Below are positions 61,405 through 64,000 of a stretch of 64,000 bases of DNA, piece by piece. Both the position numbers and the translations under genes were made by a program. The DNA comes from Owenia fusiformis (Eukaryota > Annelida > Polychaeta > Sabellida > Oweniidae). The notes under the pieces are model-generated. The model made no database searches, was not told the origin of the DNA, and worked only from the letters and a program-made list of their open reading frames with translations. How positions within the stretch are numbered: position 1 is the first letter of the stretch; each line of letters starts with the position of its first letter. The stretch lies in contig CAIIXF020000012.1 of NCBI GenBank assembly GCA_903813345.2, positions 17,365,520 to 17,429,519 of the forward strand, in the 5' to 3' direction.

Positions 61405-63954
61405 CTCAAATAAAACGTTTTATACACAGAAAAGCCTCGAAACAAAGCGTTTTTCGACTGAAGACCTCAAATAAAACAAAAGACCTCAAGTAAAACAAAA
61501 AAAAGCCTCGAAACAAAGCGCTTTTTGACTGAAGACCTCAAATAAAACAAAAGACCTCAAGTAAAACAAAAAAAGCCTCGAAACAAAACGTTTTTTGACA
61601 AAAAAGCCTCAAATAAAACGTTTTATACACAAAAAAGCCTCGAAACAAAGCGCTTTTTGACTGAAGACCTCAAATAAAACAAAAGAAAAAGCCTAGAAAT
61701 AAAACGTTTTTTTGACAAAAAGCCTCAAATAAAACTTTATACACAAAAAAGCCTCGAAACAAAGCGTGTTTTGCCTGAAGACCTCAAATAAAACAAAAGA
61801 CCTCAAGTAAAACAAAAAAAGCCTCGAAACAAAACGTTTTTTGACAAAAAGCCTAAAATAAAACGTTTTATACGCAAAAAAGCCTTGAAACAAAGCGCTT
61901 TTTGACTGAAGACCTCAATTAAAACAAAAGACCTCAAGTAAAACAAAAAAAGCCTCGAAACAAAACGTTTTTTGACAAAAAGCCTCAATAAAACGTTTTA
62001 TACACAAAAAAGCCTCGAAACAAAGCGCTTTTTGTCTGAAGACCTCAAATAAAACAAAAGACCTCAAGTAAAACAAAAAAAGCCTCGAAACAACACGTTT
62101 TTTAACAAAAAGCCTCAAATAAAACGTTTTATACACAGAAAAGCCTCGAAACAAAGCGTTTTTCGACTGAAGCCCTCAAATAAAACAAAAGACCTCAAGT
62201 AAAACAAAAAAAAGCCTCGAAACAAAGCGCTTTTTGACTGAAGACCTCAAATAAAACAAAAGACCTCAAGTAAAATAAAAAAAAGCCTCGAAACAAAACG
62301 TTTTTTGACAAAAAGCCTCAAATAAAACGTTTTATACACAAAAAGCCTCGAAGCAAAGCGTTTTTTGACTGAAGACCTCAAATAAAACAAAATACCTCAA
62401 GTAAAACAAAAAAAGCCTCAAAACAAAACATTTTTTGACAAAAAGCCTCAAATAAAACGTTTGATACACAAAAAAGCCTCGAAACAAAGCGCTTTTTGAG
62501 TGAAGACCTCAAATAAAACTTTATACACAAAAAAGCAAAACAAAAGAAAAAGCCTCGAAACAAAACGTTTTTTGACAAAAAGCCTCAAATAAAACTTTAT
62601 ACACAAAAAAGCCTCGAAACAAAGCGTGTTTTGACTGAAGACCTCAAATAAAACAAAAGACCTCAAGTAAAACAAAAAAAGCCTCGAAACGAAACGTTTT
62701 TTGACAAAAGCCTAAAATAAAACGTTTTATACACAAAAAAGCCTCGAAACAAAGCGCTTTTTGACTGAAGACCTCAAATAAAACAAAATACCTCAAGTAA
62801 AACAAAAAAAAGCCTCGAAACAAAACGTTTTTTGACAAAAAGCCTAAAATAAAACGTTTTATACACAAAAAAGCCTCGAAACAAAGCGCCTTTTGACTGA
62901 AGACCTCAAATAAAACAAAAGACCTCAAGTAAAACAAAAAAAGCCTCGAAACAAAACGTTTTTGGACAAAAAGCCTCAAACAAAACGTTTTATACACAAA
63001 AAGCCTCGAAGCAAGCGTTTTTTGACTGAAGACCTCAAATAAAACAAAATACCTCAAGTAAAACAAAAAAAGCCTCGAAACAAAACATTTTTTGACAAAA
63101 AGCCTCAAATTAAACGTTTGATACACAAAAAAGCCTCGAAACAAAGCGCTTTTTGAGTGAAGACCTCAAATAAAACAAAAGACCTCAAGTAAAACAAAAA
63201 AAAGCCTCGAAACAAAACGTTTTTTGACAAAAAGCCTCAAATAAAACGTTTTATACACAAAAAAGCCTCGAAACAAAGCGCTTTTTGACTGAAGATCTCA
63301 AATAAAACAAAAGACCTCAAGTAAAACAAAAAAAGCCTCGAAACAAAGCGCTTTTTAACTGAAGACCTCAAATAAAACAAAATACCTCAAGTAAAACAAA
63401 AAAGCCTCAAAACAAAACGTTTTTTGACAAAAAGCCTCAAATAAAACGTTTTTTACACAAAAAGCCTCGAAACAAAGCACTTTTTGACTGAAGACCTCAA
63501 ATAAAACAAAAGACCTCAAGTAAAACAAAAAAGCCTCAAAACAAAACGTTTTTTGACAAAAAGCCACATATAAAACGTTTTATACACAAAAAAGCCTCGA
63601 AACAGAGCGCTCTTTGACTCAAGACCTCAAATAAAACAAAAGAAAAAGCCTCGAAACAAAATGTTTTTTGACAAAAAGCCTCAAATAAAACTTTATACAC
63701 AAAAAGCCTCGAAACAAAGCGTGTTTTGACTGAAGACCTCAAATAAAACAAAAGACCTCAAGTAAAACAAAAAAGCCTCGAAACAAAACGTTTTTTGACA
63801 AAAAGCCTCAAATAAAACGTTTTATACGCAAAAAAGCCTCGAAACAAAGCGCTTTTTGACTGAAGACCTCAAATAAAACAAAAGACCTCAAGTAAAACAA
63901 AAAAAGCCTCGAAACAAAACATTTTTGACAAAAAGCCTCAATAAAACGTTTTAT
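61405..63954. repeat. Degenerate satellite, right edge
   Basis: Diverged monomers with frequent variants (CGAAGCAAAGCG, AAAACTTTATACAC, AATACCTCAAG, GATCTCAAAT). The first about 700 bp parallel 58234-58960, giving an offset of about 3.2 kb. The array stops at TAAAACGTTTTATA near 63954. Confidence 0.92.
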
Positions 63955-64000
63955 AATATACCTATATTGATGTATAGTGCAAAGTGTACACAAGACAGTG
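63955..64000. other. Unique sequence beyond the satellite
   Basis: ATATACCTATATTGATG onward carries no satellite motif, so the right boundary of the array lies inside the window. It is too short to assign. Confidence 0.6.

Noticed and set aside
58451-63993. Many overlapping 60-190 codon minus-strand ORFs in the degenerate satellite
   Set aside because: Same satellite translated; frames are kept open by indels and show no domain or codon signal.
1-64000. tRNA or rRNA genes
   Set aside because: I looked for A/B-box-like and rRNA-like stretches and saw none; a tRNAscan run would settle this.

Overview
The window is animal nuclear DNA. It is AT-rich and intron-dense, has GT-AG introns of 0.3 to 4.2 kb, and is loaded with DNA transposon, LINE and Penelope-like remnants plus tandem repeats. 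No bacterial-type operon is present. The mix (a membrane-anchored PARN-family trimmer, a GIY-YIG Penelope-like element, CAGGCCCGT-type MITEs, frequent TACATGTA strings) fits a marine invertebrate. The phylum cannot be fixed from the sequence.

Region 1 (about 1-16.5 kb, + strand) holds the 3' two-thirds of one gene. I read 14 consecutive phase-compatible exons (986-16529) giving about 386 residues ending in a stop. The protein is a PARN-family DEDD 3'-5' exonuclease. A C-terminal hydrophobic anchor points to PNLDC1/Trimmer, the pre-piRNA 3' trimming enzyme, rather than PARN. The N-terminal exons, with the first two catalytic acidic residues, lie upstream of the window. Two exons have duplicated splice acceptors: the first sits at the end of a 12-copy minisatellite whose unit is its own acceptor plus exon start, and the fifth has a 68-bp tandem duplication of acceptor plus exon start. 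Introns carry a CAGGCCCGT MITE (1235-3063), a CCCCAGTCACATTT element (4064-4450), a broken C2H2 zinc-finger ORF (about 7438-7952), a Mutator-like foldback element with a 9-bp target duplication (8851-9864), and a 5'-truncated LINE (about 13319-14300).

Region 2 (16.5-19.95 kb) is the 3' flank: a GATTGTGAAACTATG-type minisatellite with a 273-bp higher-order duplication, a small TIR element inside it, a 730-bp foldback element, and about 1.4 kb of unassigned DNA with a perfect X-box-like palindrome.

Region 3 (19953-57366) is an extremely homogeneous satellite: about 280 monomers of 131/132 bp arranged as strictly alternating 263-bp dimers. Only homopolymer-length changes were noticed along 37 kb. 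Each monomer contains three CG-centred palindromes.

Region 4 (57367-63954) is the degenerate right flank of the satellite, with 380-bp higher-order repeats. It is interrupted by two related Penelope-like 3' fragments encoding a GIY-YIG endonuclease (minus strand), which lie in a 3.2-kb segmental duplication. One fragment is bounded by about 110-bp inverted repeats carrying a degenerate hammerhead-like segment. The last about 45 bases leave the satellite.
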